The notes beneath the pieces are model-generated. The model saw only the letters and a list, made by a program, of their open reading frames with translations. It ran no database searches and was not told the DNA's origin. Shown one piece after another: positions 8,813 through 17,368 of a stretch of 35,708 bases of DNA. Every line of letters begins with the position of its first letter. The first letter of the stretch is position 1. Location of the stretch: NCBI GenBank assembly GCA_947463135.1, contig CANHTA010000013.1:1-35708 (forward strand), in the 5' to 3' direction. The position numbers were made by a program, and so were the translations under genes. Source of the stretch: Gemmatimonadota bacterium (GTDB lineage: Bacteria; Gemmatimonadota; Gemmatimonadetes; Gemmatimonadales; Gemmatimonadaceae).

Positions 8813-10000
8813 ATGCCGGATGAACTAGCCCATTTCGAAACCCTCGCCATTCGTACGCAGACGCCCGTCTCGGCCGAACGCGAGCACTCCGTGCCGCTGT
8901 ATCTCACGTCCAGCTTCCGCTTCGACGACGCCGAGCATGCGCGCGCGCTTTTTACGGAGGAGATTGCGGGCAATATCTACAGCCGGTATGCCAATCCGAA
9001 CACCGACGAGTTTATCCGGAAACTCTGCCTGCTTGAGGGAGCCGAGGACGGCATCGCCACGGCCTCCGGCATGTCGGCGGTGTTCACGGCGATCGCCGCC
9101 CGCGTATCCGCGGGTGATCATGTGCTGGCCTCCCGCGCGCTTTTCGGTTCGACGCACCAGCTGTTCACGCGCATTCTGCCCAAGTGGGGCGTGACGTCGG
9201 ACTACGCGGATGCATCCGACCCCGCGTCGTGGGCGCGGCTCGTACGGCCAACCACCAAGCTGATCTTCATCGAGACGCCATCCAATCCGGGGCTTGAGCT
9301 GCTCGATCTGCGATGGCTGGGCGAGTTTGCGTCTTCCCGCGGCATTCCGCTGGTGGTCGACAACTGTTTTGCCACGCCGTATCTGCAGCAACCGCTCGCC
9401 CTGGGTGCCAACGTGGTGATTCACTCCGCCACCAAATACATCGACGGACAGGGGCGTGCGCTGGGTGGTGCCATTGTCGGCGACGCGTCGTACATCACCG
9501 ACTGCCGCTTTTTCGCCCGGCACACCGGGCCGGCCATGAGTGCCTTCAACGCCTGGCTGCTGTCGAAGTCGCTGGAAACCTTAGCGGTACGCATGGATCG
9601 CCACTGCGCGAATGCGCTCGCGCTTGCCCAGCATTTCGAAGGTCATCCCGCACTGTCCGCCGTGCGCTATCCCTTTCTCGCGTCACATCCTCAGCACAAC
9701 CTCGCACGTGCGCAGATGCAGCAGGGCGGAGGCATTGTGGCGTTGGAGTTACGAGGCGGCCTGATGGCGGGGCAAGCAGTACTGAATGGGGTGCGAATGG
9801 TATCGCATTCCGCCAACCTCGGCGATACGCGAACCATCATCACACACCCAGCGTCCACCACCCATTCCAAGTTGAGTGCTGCGGAGCGCTCGGCCGTTGG
9901 CATTTCCGATGGACTTATCCGGGTGAGCGTTGGCCTCGAGCATGTCTCAGACATCATCGCCGATGTAGAGCAGGCACTGGCGCGTGTGCCAATCGTGTGA
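8813..10000 (+). CDS. metZ: O-succinylhomoserine sulfhydrylase (MetZ-like)
   Basis: PLP enzyme that makes homocysteine directly from an activated homoserine and sulfide, a step of methionine synthesis. It has 395 residues. The Cys/Met-metabolism fold is complete: YSRYANPNTDEF, the PLP-stacking SGMSAVF region, VVDNCFATPY with the cofactor aspartate, and the Schiff-base Lys208 in HSATKY followed by IDGQGRALGG. The GQGR run after the lysine is typical of MetZ rather than MetB. Cystathionine gamma-synthase is the alternative. It is divergent from maf. A second family member lies at 18404. Confidence 0.87.
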   Translation: MPDELAHFETLAIRTQTPVSAEREHSVPLYLTSSFRFDDAEHARALFTEEIAGNIYSRYANPNTDEFIRKLCLLEGAEDGIATASGMSAVFTAIAARVSAGDHVLASRALFGSTHQLFTRILPKWGVTSDYADASDPASWARLVRPTTKLIFIETPSNPGLELLDLRWLGEFASSRGIPLVVDNCFATPYLQQPLALGANVVIHSATKYIDGQGRALGGAIVGDASYITDCRFFARHTGPAMSAFNAWLLSKSLETLAVRMDRHCANALALAQHFEGHPALSAVRYPFLASHPQHNLARAQMQQGGGIVALELRGGLMAGQAVLNGVRMVSHSANLGDTRTIITHPASTTHSKLSAAERSAVGISDGLIRVSVGLEHVSDIIADVEQALARVPIV

Positions 10001-10072
10001 TGGCGGACGGCATGGTGTATGGCATGACAAATGCTTTGTTACGCAGCAGCCGTGCTACGCGTATACCGTCGG

Positions 10073-10573
10073 TCACGTCGTCGGAGGTGCATGAGGCGAT
10101 AACGTGTTTTCACCTTCGCGCTCAAGCCAAAAGGTGACGGGACCGTCGTTTACCAATTCCACCTCCATCGTGGCGCCGAACTCGCCAGTCTCCACACTCA
10201 ACCCAAACTGGCGCAAAACCGACACAAATTGGTTATATAATGGGAGTGCGGTTTCGGCCCGGGCTGCGTCAAGAAAGCTTGGGCGCTTTCCCTTACTCGC
10301 ATCGGCGTACAGTGTGAATTGCGAAACCACCAGCAGCGCACCAGCGCCGTCGGTGATATCGCGATCAAGTTTTCCGTCGGCGTTGGGAAACAAGCGGAGG
10401 CCAACAATTTTCTTGGCCATCCACTGAAGCTCGGCTTCGGTGTCCGTCTGGGTGAAACCCACCAACAGCAGATACCCGGACGCGATACGCCCGGTCAGCC
10501 TCGATGCCGTATCGAGGTCGTCCGAGCGGACCCGCACCTCCGCCCTGCTCACCCGTTGAAGTAAAACGCGCAT
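10073..10573 (-). CDS. dtd: D-aminoacyl-tRNA deacylase
   Basis: Removes D-amino acids wrongly attached to tRNA. It has 166 residues. It begins MRVLLQRVSRAEVRV, the standard N-terminus, which fixes the start at ATG 10573 although the frame is open far upstream. The two active-site motifs are present: SQFTLYA in the middle and NDGPVTFWLE near the C-terminus. Both GxxKG and RPSF stretches expected of DTD are visible (ASKGKRPSF). It is convergent with metZ across 72 bases and divergent from the coiled-coil protein gene. Confidence 0.95.
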   Translation of the reverse strand: MRVLLQRVSRAEVRVRSDDLDTASRLTGRIASGYLLLVGFTQTDTEAELQWMAKKIVGLRLFPNADGKLDRDITDGAGALLVVSQFTLYADASKGKRPSFLDAARAETALPLYNQFVSVLRQFGLSVETGEFGATMEVELVNDGPVTFWLEREGENTLSPHAPPTT

Positions 10574-10626
10574 AGCATGTAGTTTTGCAGTGCTTTCCGA
10601 TTCTCGGAAGTGCGAAAGGACATTGT

Positions 10627-10640
10627 TAATCTCGCTGACC
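10627..10640 (+). promoter_or_regulatory. Predicted leaderless promoter of the 525-residue protein
   Basis: TAATCT (10627-10632) is followed by 8 bases and GTG 10641. This supports GTG 10641 as the start rather than earlier in-frame codons, which would run into the dtd promoter region. No convincing -35 is visible. Confidence 0.4.
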
Positions 10641-12218
10641 GTGCAACCACGACTTGCGTTACACTTTGATCTCACGCCCCGTACGTCCGCCACCGATGCG
10701 GACGGGGCATTCCTTTCGGCATGCGTGGCGTGGCTGGGGCTCGAGCAGGGCCAGCAGTTAAGCTGGGACGCTCCATCGAACCACACCCTCGATGGGGGAC
10801 GGATCCTGCGCTGGGCCCCGTTCCGTGATGGTGGATCAACGCTGGCCGACATCGTGGTGCACGCCCCTGACCCACTCGATCGCTCCCTGCAATGGTCTAC
10901 CCACGTCACGTACGTGGCAACCACCAATAGCAGCGGTGCCACGCACCGGCAGATCAACCTGCGCGTGGGCACCGATGGTGGCCTCAGCAATGGCGCCCCC
11001 CCACCAGTCCGTCCGCCGCGTTTGCTCGCGGAACTGGACGCGCTCTTTGCGCTCGTCGCGAATGATGGCCCGCTGCAACGCGTCCCGACTCAGCTGGAGG
11101 CGGGCACCTTAGACGCCTTCGTGCGCTTCGTGCTGTGTGATCCGGCCCGCACCATGCCGGTGTTGCTGCTTACCGAACTCCCGGACGGCGGATATGTCAT
11201 GCCGCCGGAGCAGTTCGCCGCGGAGATGTTCGGACTGGGGCTGTGCTTCATGCTGCGCCACTCCGATACCTTCGCGCTCTCCGATGCCGTTGGGGGACAT
11301 GCCCGCAGCGTCTTCCTCGGGTCGGCACGCGCCTACCTGCCTGGTTTCTCGCTGGAGTCCGATCCGTTCCAGCACCCGCTGGTGTTGGCGCGCGCGTTGG
11401 CGCTCCCGGGCGAACGGCGGCGGTTGGTGCAGCGATTGGCGGAAGTGTCCGTGCAGCGGCCGTTCTCCGACCCGGCCATCGTCGACGTTCTCCGCGACCA
11501 GCGGGCCACGGCCTACGCCAAGCGGCCTGATGCCGCCGAAGCGCTTGCCGCCGCCGAATCGGGGATGGAACTGGACAAGGATCAGCTGATGGGGCTGCTC
11601 CGTCAGTTGGAAGACGCCGTGCGAGCAGCCGAGGGTGAACTGTCCCGTACGCGCGATCGGCTCACGGAATCCCGCAACCTGCTGGAGGCCGAGCGTGCGT
11701 CGGCTCGTGCCCTCCGCACGACGCTGGCAGCCCTGAAGGAGCGCCAGCCCATCTCCAAGCCGGCCAGTGATGCCCCGCAGTCGGTGCTCGAGGCCGTCGA
11801 ACGGGCACAGGCGCTCTATTCCGATGCCCTTCGCCTGCTGCCCTCCGCCTTTGCGGCCGCTCGCGACTCCTCCTTTCCCGACCCGGATACGGCCTGGGCG
11901 TACCTCAAGGCGCTTGGCGAAGTGGGCCGGCGGCGTCAGGACCGAGCGCTCGGACGCCCGCTCGGGGATGTCTTTACCGATCTAGGCGTTGAATTCTCAC
12001 CCGGACCGTCCGACGGCAGCCGCAAAACGCCGTACATCTTCCGCGATGCCGAGCGGGAAATCGAGTGTGCCGATCAACTGCGCAAGGGCGCGAATCCGCT
12101 CACCTGCCTGCGCATCTACTTCACGTCATCGGAAGACGGCGGATTCGTGATTGGGCACGTGGGTCGCCAGATCGACGTGATTGCCGCCGCTCCCCCAGCC
12201 CAAGCCCCAACCGAGTAA
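10641..12218 (+). CDS. Uncharacterised coiled-coil protein with a conserved-looking C-terminal domain
   Basis: A 525-residue soluble protein without signal peptide or membrane segment. Three regions can be seen. The N-terminal ~300 residues are beta-rich, with a stretch on remaining residues such as DPARTMPVLLLTELPDGGYVMPPEQFA. A coiled coil lies at about 311-366 (heptad-like Leu with many Arg/Glu). A C-terminal domain ends CLRIYFTSSEDGGF then VIGHVGR. From memory, this N-domain/coiled-coil/IGHVGR layout recurs in uncharacterised bacterial proteins of variable genome regions, some near defence genes; I could not check this. Base composition matches its neighbours. The start is uncertain (GTG 10590 and TTG 10623 are in frame). 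Confidence 0.75.
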   Translation: MQPRLALHFDLTPRTSATDADGAFLSACVAWLGLEQGQQLSWDAPSNHTLDGGRILRWAPFRDGGSTLADIVVHAPDPLDRSLQWSTHVTYVATTNSSGATHRQINLRVGTDGGLSNGAPPPVRPPRLLAELDALFALVANDGPLQRVPTQLEAGTLDAFVRFVLCDPARTMPVLLLTELPDGGYVMPPEQFAAEMFGLGLCFMLRHSDTFALSDAVGGHARSVFLGSARAYLPGFSLESDPFQHPLVLARALALPGERRRLVQRLAEVSVQRPFSDPAIVDVLRDQRATAYAKRPDAAEALAAAESGMELDKDQLMGLLRQLEDAVRAAEGELSRTRDRLTESRNLLEAERASARALRTTLAALKERQPISKPASDAPQSVLEAVERAQALYSDALRLLPSAFAAARDSSFPDPDTAWAYLKALGEVGRRRQDRALGRPLGDVFTDLGVEFSPGPSDGSRKTPYIFRDAEREIECADQLRKGANPLTCLRIYFTSSEDGGFVIGHVGRQIDVIAAAPPAQAPTE

Positions 12219-12235
12219 TCGCTCGGCACAATACC

Positions 12236-12274
12236 ACGAAAGTCCGGCGTCCTCCATGGACGCCGGACTTTCGT
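12236..12274. terminator. Strong bidirectional hairpin between convergent genes
   Basis: A perfect 17-pair stem (12236-12252 with 12258-12274) encloses the 5-base loop TCCAT. The stem begins ACGAAAG and ends CTTTCGT, giving short A and T tracts at its base. It lies between the stop of the coiled-coil protein gene and the stop of prfC, so it can end both transcripts. Confidence 0.85.
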
Positions 12275-12302
12275 ATTTCAGGACCTGCTTCAGAGCGTTG
12301 CT

Positions 12303-13919
12303 TCAGGGAGCGGCTTCGTGGAACACCACGCTCGTCTCGTGTTGCAGGGCACGGCGAAGCGCCCACGCATCGGAGAAGAGCACCACCACGTGCCCCTTGT
12401 GGTCAAATAGTTTGAGGCGTCCCTGCCCCGTCGCGACACGCTCCACATCAGCCTTCGGACCGGTGATCCAGCGCGGCCAGCGATAGGTCATCTTCTCAAA
12501 CTTGCACGGCGCGGCGTACTCGTGCTCCAGCCGGAACGCCATGACATCAAACTGCAGCTGCCCCACGGCCCCCACGATAGGCTGAGAACCGGCGGAGGTC
12601 TCGGCGAAAAACACCTGCGCTGCCCCCTCCTCCGTGAGCTGGCGTAAGCCGCTGTCGAACTGCTTACGCTTGAGCGGGTCGGCGGGAATGGCGCGGGCAA
12701 AGTGCTCGGGTGGGAAGCGCGGGATGCCCTGAAACTCGAGCGTCCCGTCGCCCCCCAGCGTATCGCCAATGCGCAAATTCCCGCGGTCCATGATGCCGAT
12801 CACGTCACCGGGCCACGCCTCTTCAATGCTGACCCGATCGCGTGCCATGAACTGCTGCGGGGCCGCCAAACGAATGGGCTTCCCACTGCGCGGATGCAGC
12901 ACCTGCATGTTCGCGTGGAAATGGCCGGAGACGATGCGCACGAACGCCACGCGGTCGCGATGCTTCGGATCCATGTTCGCCTGAATCTTGAACACGAAAC
13001 CGGTGAAATCGACATTCTCCGGCTCCACCTGTCCGGTGCTGGTTTCGCGAGGGCCCGGCGGCGGCGCCAGCTCGAGAAACTCCCGCAGAAACGGCTCGAT
13101 GCCAAAGTTGGTAAGCGCCGAGCCGAAGAATACCGGGGTCAGGGACCCGTCAATCACCCGATCGTGGTCATACGTGTGGCCGGCCGCATCGAGCAGTTCA
13201 ATGTCGGTCATCAGGCGATCAAACGCCCCTTCCCCCATGGCGTCCACCAGAGCCACATCGTCGATGCTGACAATGGTGTCGTCGGCGCGTGTGGCGCCGC
13301 GATCACCACTGCGCTCGAAGAGGTGCACTTCCCGCTTCAAGCGGTCGTACACGCCCACGAAGATGTCATTCTCGAACACGGGCCAGGTGGCAGCGAAACA
13401 ATCAATGCCAAGATCCGCCTCCACGTCCTGAATCAGCTTGAGCGGATCTTCCCCGTGACGGTCGCACTTATTCACGAGCGTGAAAATGGGCGTCCGACGA
13501 CGTTTGCACACCTCAAACAGCTGCCGCGTGCGCTCTTCCACCCCGCGTCGGTTATCCAACAGCATAATCGCGCAATCTGCCGCGACCAGCGTGCGGTAGG
13601 TGTCTTCGGAGAAGTCCTCGTGCCCCGGCGTATCCAGCAGGTTGAGCTGGTACCCCAGGTACTCGAACTGAAGCACGGAACTGGTCACGGAAATCCCGCG
13701 CTCCTGCTCCAGCTTCATCCAATCGGAAGTGGCATGGCGCGTGGCACGCCGCGCCTTCACGGAACCGGCTAAGTGAATCGCGCCGCCATACAGCAGCAGC
13801 TTTTCCGTGAGCGTGGTCTTGCCGGCGTCGGGGTGCGAGATAATCGCAAAGGTCCGACGCCGGGAGATTTCGTGGGCGAGGCGTTCCGCGGTAACGTCCG
13901 GAGAGACAGCATCAGTCAT
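12303..13919 (-). CDS. prfC: Peptide chain release factor 3
   Basis: Translational GTPase that recycles release factors 1 and 2 from the ribosome. It has 538 residues, close to the usual ~530. G1 is SHPDAGKTTLTEKLL, G2 lies in ERGISVTSSV, G3 is LLDTPGHEDFSEDTYRTL and G4 is NKCDR. The RF3-specific features DWMKLEQERGISV and the C-terminal domain with GAVGQLQFDV and MAFRLEHEYAAP are present. It is last in the glmM-glmS-prfC direction, 50 bases after glmS, and has its own leaderless-type -10 element. Confidence 0.96.
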   Translation of the reverse strand: MTDAVSPDVTAERLAHEISRRRTFAIISHPDAGKTTLTEKLLLYGGAIHLAGSVKARRATRHATSDWMKLEQERGISVTSSVLQFEYLGYQLNLLDTPGHEDFSEDTYRTLVAADCAIMLLDNRRGVEERTRQLFEVCKRRRTPIFTLVNKCDRHGEDPLKLIQDVEADLGIDCFAATWPVFENDIFVGVYDRLKREVHLFERSGDRGATRADDTIVSIDDVALVDAMGEGAFDRLMTDIELLDAAGHTYDHDRVIDGSLTPVFFGSALTNFGIEPFLREFLELAPPPGPRETSTGQVEPENVDFTGFVFKIQANMDPKHRDRVAFVRIVSGHFHANMQVLHPRSGKPIRLAAPQQFMARDRVSIEEAWPGDVIGIMDRGNLRIGDTLGGDGTLEFQGIPRFPPEHFARAIPADPLKRKQFDSGLRQLTEEGAAQVFFAETSAGSQPIVGAVGQLQFDVMAFRLEHEYAAPCKFEKMTYRWPRWITGPKADVERVATGQGRLKLFDHKGHVVVLFSDAWALRRALQHETSVVFHEAAP

Positions 13920-13930
13920 CCCGAAAGCTA
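13920..13930 (-). promoter_or_regulatory. Predicted leaderless promoter of prfC
   Basis: On the minus strand TAGCTT (13930-13925) is followed by 5 bases and the prfC ATG at 13919. With a 17-base spacer the -35 would be TTCGGA (13953-13948). This suggests prfC can be transcribed independently of glmS. Confidence 0.45.
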
Positions 13931-13969
13931 AGCGCCCTCGGGGGGTATCCGAAACGGCTGCCGCGCGGA

Positions 13970-15796
13970 CTATTCCACCGTAACCGACTTGGCCAGGTTA
14001 CGTGGCTGGTCCACGTTGCATCCGCGCTTTACCGCGATGTAGTAGGCCAGCAGTTGCAGCGGGACGCTGGCCAGAATAGGCGTCAGGAGATCCACCGTTT
14101 CCGGAATGCGGAATTCGTAATCGAGCTTGCCCGCCAGCGACGGTTCGTCGCGCGTGGTAATGGCAATGATTTTGCCCTTCCGCGCTTTCACTTCCTGAAT
14201 GTTCGACGTGATCTTGTCAAACACGGCGTCGTGCGGAGCAATGCAGACCACCGGCATCATCTCGTCAATCAGCGCAATCGGGCCATGCTTCATCTCGGCC
14301 GCCGGATAGCCTTCGGCGTGGATGTACGAGATTTCCTTGAGCTTCAGGGCACCTTCCAACGCCGCGGGGAAGTTGTAGCCACGCCCGAGGTACAGAAAGT
14401 TGGTGGCCCGCTTGAACTCTTCGGCAAGATTCTCGATTTCCTCAGCGCGATCGAGGATAGACTGAATCTGCTGGGGCAGCTTGGTCAGCGCCTGGGCGAT
14501 TTCACGCCCACGGGCCACACTGAGATTCTTCAGGCGTGCCAGCTTGAGCGTGAACAGCGCGAGCGCAACGACCTGACTGGTAAAGGCTTTGGTGGACGCA
14601 ACCCCGATTTCCGGACCGGCGTGCAGATAGATCCCGCCGTCATCTTCCCGCGCGATGGTGGAACCCACCACGTTCACCAGCCCGAGGGTGCGGGCCCCCC
14701 GACGCTTCGCCTCGCGCATCGCGGCCAGCGTATCCGCCGTTTCGCCCGACTGCGAGATCACAATGCAAAGCGTGGTTGGGGTCACGATCGGATTGCGATA
14801 GCGGAATTCCGACGCGTACTCCACCTCCACGGGAATCCGGCACAGCTCCTCAATCATCATTTCACCGATGAGGGCCGAGTGCCAACTCGTGCCGCACGCC
14901 GTGATAATGATATTGTCGATACCCAGGAGGTCTTCCTTTGAAATATTCAGACCACCGAGCTTGGAAAATCCTTCTTCGAGAATGAGCCGGCCACGCATGG
15001 TGTTCTCCACCGTCGTCGGCTGCTCGAAAATCTCCTTCAACATGAAGTGCGGGTACCCCCCACGCTCGATCTGCTGCAAGTCCCATTCAATCCGCGCCAC
15101 CGGTTTATCACGGACAGCTGAATCGAGATCGAGCACCTTGTAGCCATCGCGGGTTACCACCGCGATGTCCCCGTCATCGAGATACACCACATTGCGTGTA
15201 TGCGCGAGAATGGCGGACGCGTCCGAAGCAATAAAGAATTCGCCCTCACCCACGCCGATCAGCAGCGGGCTTCCTTTCCGGGCCGCCACCATTTTGTCTG
15301 GCTCGTCGCTGGTGATAGCCGCCAGTCCGTAGGTGCCTTCACACTGGCGCAACGCTTCAATCACCGCCGCTTCAAGATTGCCGGCGTACGCGACTTCGAT
15401 GAGATGGGCCAGCACTTCGGTATCGGTGTCTGACTGAAATACGTAGCCGAGCGCCTCCAGCCCCGCCTTCAGCGGGGTGGCGTTTTCAATGATGCCGTTG
15501 TGCACCACGGCGATCTTGCCGTTCTGACTGGCATGCGGGTGCGCATTGATCTCCGTTGGCGGGCCGTGGGTGGCCCAGCGGGTATGCGCAATGCCCATCG
15601 TGCCCTGTGGCGCATCTTTCGCAATCGCCGATTCGAGCCGCGAGATCTTCCCCGCGGCACGCCGTGTTTCCACGCCCTTGCCATTCATCACGGCGACGCC
15701 CGCCGAGTCATAGCCGCGATACTCCAGCCGCTTCAGTCCTTCCAGCAGGAGAGGCGTCGCAAGGCGATCGCCAACGTACCCGACAATTCCGCACAT
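13970..15796 (-). CDS. glmS: Glutamine-fructose-6-phosphate aminotransferase
   Basis: Makes glucosamine-6-phosphate from fructose-6-phosphate and glutamine, the entry to UDP-GlcNAc for peptidoglycan and lipopolysaccharide. It has 608 residues, the normal length. Cys2 after the initiator Met is the glutaminase nucleophile (MCGIVGYVG). HTRWATHG and the VHNGIIEN loop complete the glutaminase domain. Two SIS sugar-isomerase domains follow, with SQSGETADTLAA and STKAFTSQ, and the protein ends with the conserved AKSVTVE. It begins 13 bases after the glmM stop. No glmS ribozyme is recognisable because the space is too short. Confidence 0.97.
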   Translation of the reverse strand: MCGIVGYVGDRLATPLLLEGLKRLEYRGYDSAGVAVMNGKGVETRRAAGKISRLESAIAKDAPQGTMGIAHTRWATHGPPTEINAHPHASQNGKIAVVHNGIIENATPLKAGLEALGYVFQSDTDTEVLAHLIEVAYAGNLEAAVIEALRQCEGTYGLAAITSDEPDKMVAARKGSPLLIGVGEGEFFIASDASAILAHTRNVVYLDDGDIAVVTRDGYKVLDLDSAVRDKPVARIEWDLQQIERGGYPHFMLKEIFEQPTTVENTMRGRLILEEGFSKLGGLNISKEDLLGIDNIIITACGTSWHSALIGEMMIEELCRIPVEVEYASEFRYRNPIVTPTTLCIVISQSGETADTLAAMREAKRRGARTLGLVNVVGSTIAREDDGGIYLHAGPEIGVASTKAFTSQVVALALFTLKLARLKNLSVARGREIAQALTKLPQQIQSILDRAEEIENLAEEFKRATNFLYLGRGYNFPAALEGALKLKEISYIHAEGYPAAEMKHGPIALIDEMMPVVCIAPHDAVFDKITSNIQEVKARKGKIIAITTRDEPSLAGKLDYEFRIPETVDLLTPILASVPLQLLAYYIAVKRGCNVDQPRNLAKSVTVE

Positions 15797-15809
15797 AGTC
15801 GTTCGAGGT

Positions 15810-17180
15810 CTAGTGTGATGCGAGAGCCGACAGCGGCTCCCGTGCCTGCATAATCAACGTGCGTGCATCGTGCTCCGACGGGCCTTCGGCAATCACGCGC
15901 ACAATAGGTTCGGTTCCCGACGGACGGAGATGGACCCACCGGTCGGGCCAATCCAGCCGAAGTCCATCCTGCGTATCAGCGATCGCGTCCGGAAAGGCCG
16001 CCTGCAACGCCACATACACCGCATCGAGTGGCGCGTCCGGTCGATCCAGCTTGTCCTTCACAATCACATAACGCGGACGGTCTGCCACGACCGCCGAGAG
16101 CGGCCGTGCCTCCTCCAGCATCAATTGCAACAACAGGGCCGCGCCAACCGGCGCGTCCCTCCCCAAGTGCAACTCCGGGAGAATGACCCCACCATTCCCT
16201 TCACCACCAATCGTTGCACCGAGTTCGCGCATGGTGAGGGCAACATTCACCTCACCGACTTTGGCAAAATGGAACGGGACGCCCGCATCACGGGCCACGT
16301 CAGCCACCACCTTACTGGTGGACAAGTTGGTCACCACCGGTCCCGGCCGATGGCGCAACACCGTCCGGGCGGCCAAGGCGAGCGTATAGTCTTCACCGGG
16401 AGCGATCCCGTTATCGAGCACCAGGGCGAGCCGATCGACATCAGGATCGGTGGCGAAACCGATATCGGCCTCGGTGGCCTTCACCAGCGACGCCAATTCA
16501 CCGAGATGTTCGGCCACCGGCTCCGGCGGACGATGGAACTGCCCATCGGCCTCCATGTTGATGGCATACACCTCGCACCCCAACTCGGTGAGCAGCTGTG
16601 GCATGATGACCCCACCGGCACCGTGACAGCAATCGAGGGCAATGCGGAAACGCCGGGCACGAATCCCCGCCACGTCGAGGTATGGCAACGCCAACACTTG
16701 ATCGATGTGGCGCTGCACCGCGTCGGGGTCGTGCACGATGGTGCCGAGTTGATCCCACGTGGCGCGCGGAACGCCGCGGTCCATCAGGGCGCGCATCTCC
16801 GCGCCTTCTTCGGCCGACAGGAAAAGCCCCGACGGCCCGATGAACTTCAGCGCGTTCCATTCGATCGGGTTGTGGCTGGCGGTAATGCCGAGTCCGCCGG
16901 CCGCATGATGATGCTCCACCGCCAGCTGAATGGTGGGAGTGGGCGCCATCCCGATATCAATCACGGTGCAGCCAACCGACTCCAGCGCGCCATGGACGAT
17001 GCGCGTAAACATCGGCCCGGAGACCCGACTGTCACGTCCCACGACAATCGAGCGCCCACCATGTTGCGCGGCCCACGCGCCAAAAGCCGCCGCGAAGGTC
17101 GCCACGACTTCGGGCGTCAGTCCATACCCGACACGCCCGCGCACCCCGGACACACTGACCATCAACCCTTCGAATGCCAT
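15810..17180 (-). CDS. glmM: Phosphoglucosamine mutase
   Basis: Phosphohexomutase of 456 residues. The order is the N-terminal SGVRGRVG, the phosphoserine loop TASHNPIEWNALKF, the metal-binding loop DPDVDRLALV, the sugar-binding GEGNGG and the phosphate-binding RPSGTEP near the C-terminus. The family also includes phosphomannomutase. Its position immediately before glmS makes glucosamine-6-phosphate to glucosamine-1-phosphate the likely reaction, so the two genes form a UDP-GlcNAc supply unit. The ATG has a GAGGAG ribosome-binding site about 6 bases upstream. It is divergent from the gene at 17369. Confidence 0.9.
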   Translation of the reverse strand: MAFEGLMVSVSGVRGRVGYGLTPEVVATFAAAFGAWAAQHGGRSIVVGRDSRVSGPMFTRIVHGALESVGCTVIDIGMAPTPTIQLAVEHHHAAGGLGITASHNPIEWNALKFIGPSGLFLSAEEGAEMRALMDRGVPRATWDQLGTIVHDPDAVQRHIDQVLALPYLDVAGIRARRFRIALDCCHGAGGVIMPQLLTELGCEVYAINMEADGQFHRPPEPVAEHLGELASLVKATEADIGFATDPDVDRLALVLDNGIAPGEDYTLALAARTVLRHRPGPVVTNLSTSKVVADVARDAGVPFHFAKVGEVNVALTMRELGATIGGEGNGGVILPELHLGRDAPVGAALLLQLMLEEARPLSAVVADRPRYVIVKDKLDRPDAPLDAVYVALQAAFPDAIADTQDGLRLDWPDRWVHLRPSGTEPIVRVIAEGPSEHDARTLIMQAREPLSALASH

Positions 17181-17186
17181 GCGGCT

Positions 17187-17253
17187 CCTCGGTACGTCGC
17201 CAACGGTGAATGGGAAAGCGGTAAGCTAGGCACAACGCCAGCATCGGCCAACA
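17187..17253 (-). promoter_or_regulatory. Promoter and ribosome-binding site of glmM
   Basis: On the minus strand a -35 TTGGCC, a 17-base spacer and the -10 TAGCTT (17228-17223) are followed by a leader of roughly 40 bases ending in GAGGAG and then ATG 17180. Unlike several other genes here, this transcript would have a leader and a good Shine-Dalgarno sequence. Confidence 0.5.
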
Positions 17254-17354
17254 GCGGTGCGCCCCCGCCGTCGGTGGTGCCGTCACGGCGATCCTACACA
17301 GACGATCTAGCGGTGGCACCCGTTACGGTGGTGGCACGCGGGTGGTTTGGGGAC

Positions 17355-17368
17355 TAGTCTCTTCGTGC
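17355..17368 (+). promoter_or_regulatory. Predicted leaderless promoter of the gene at 17369
   Basis: TAGTCT (17355-17360) is followed by 8 bases and ATG 17369. GTGGCA (17331-17336) is a possible -35 with an 18-base spacer. The element supports ATG 17369 as the true start. Confidence 0.4.

Noticed and set aside
10001-10072. Possible terminator between metZ and dtd (ACAAA-TGC-TTTGT at 10027-10039)
   Set aside because: The stem is only five A/T-rich pairs, too weak to call a terminator.
10590-10640. Longer N-terminus for the 525-residue protein from GTG 10590 or TTG 10623
   Set aside because: GTG 10590 would leave only 16 bases to the divergent dtd start, and TTG 10623 has a GAAAGGA only 2 bases away. 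GTG 10641 has a well-placed -10 element.
10574-10990. Upstream in-frame extension of dtd (frame open to 10990 on the minus strand)
   Set aside because: The family N-terminus MRVLLQRVSRAEV begins exactly at 10573, and the extension lies antisense to the neighbouring gene.
12702-13772. Long open frame on the plus strand inside prfC
   Set aside because: It is antisense to a strongly conserved gene, has His/Arg-rich composition typical of a shadow frame, and shows no recognisable domain.
15797-15809. glmS ribozyme or riboswitch
   Set aside because: Only 13 bases separate glmM and glmS, far too short for the ribozyme.
15870-17357. 495-codon open frame antisense to glmM
   Set aside because: Mirror of the glmM codon pattern in GC-rich DNA; no motif and no start signal.
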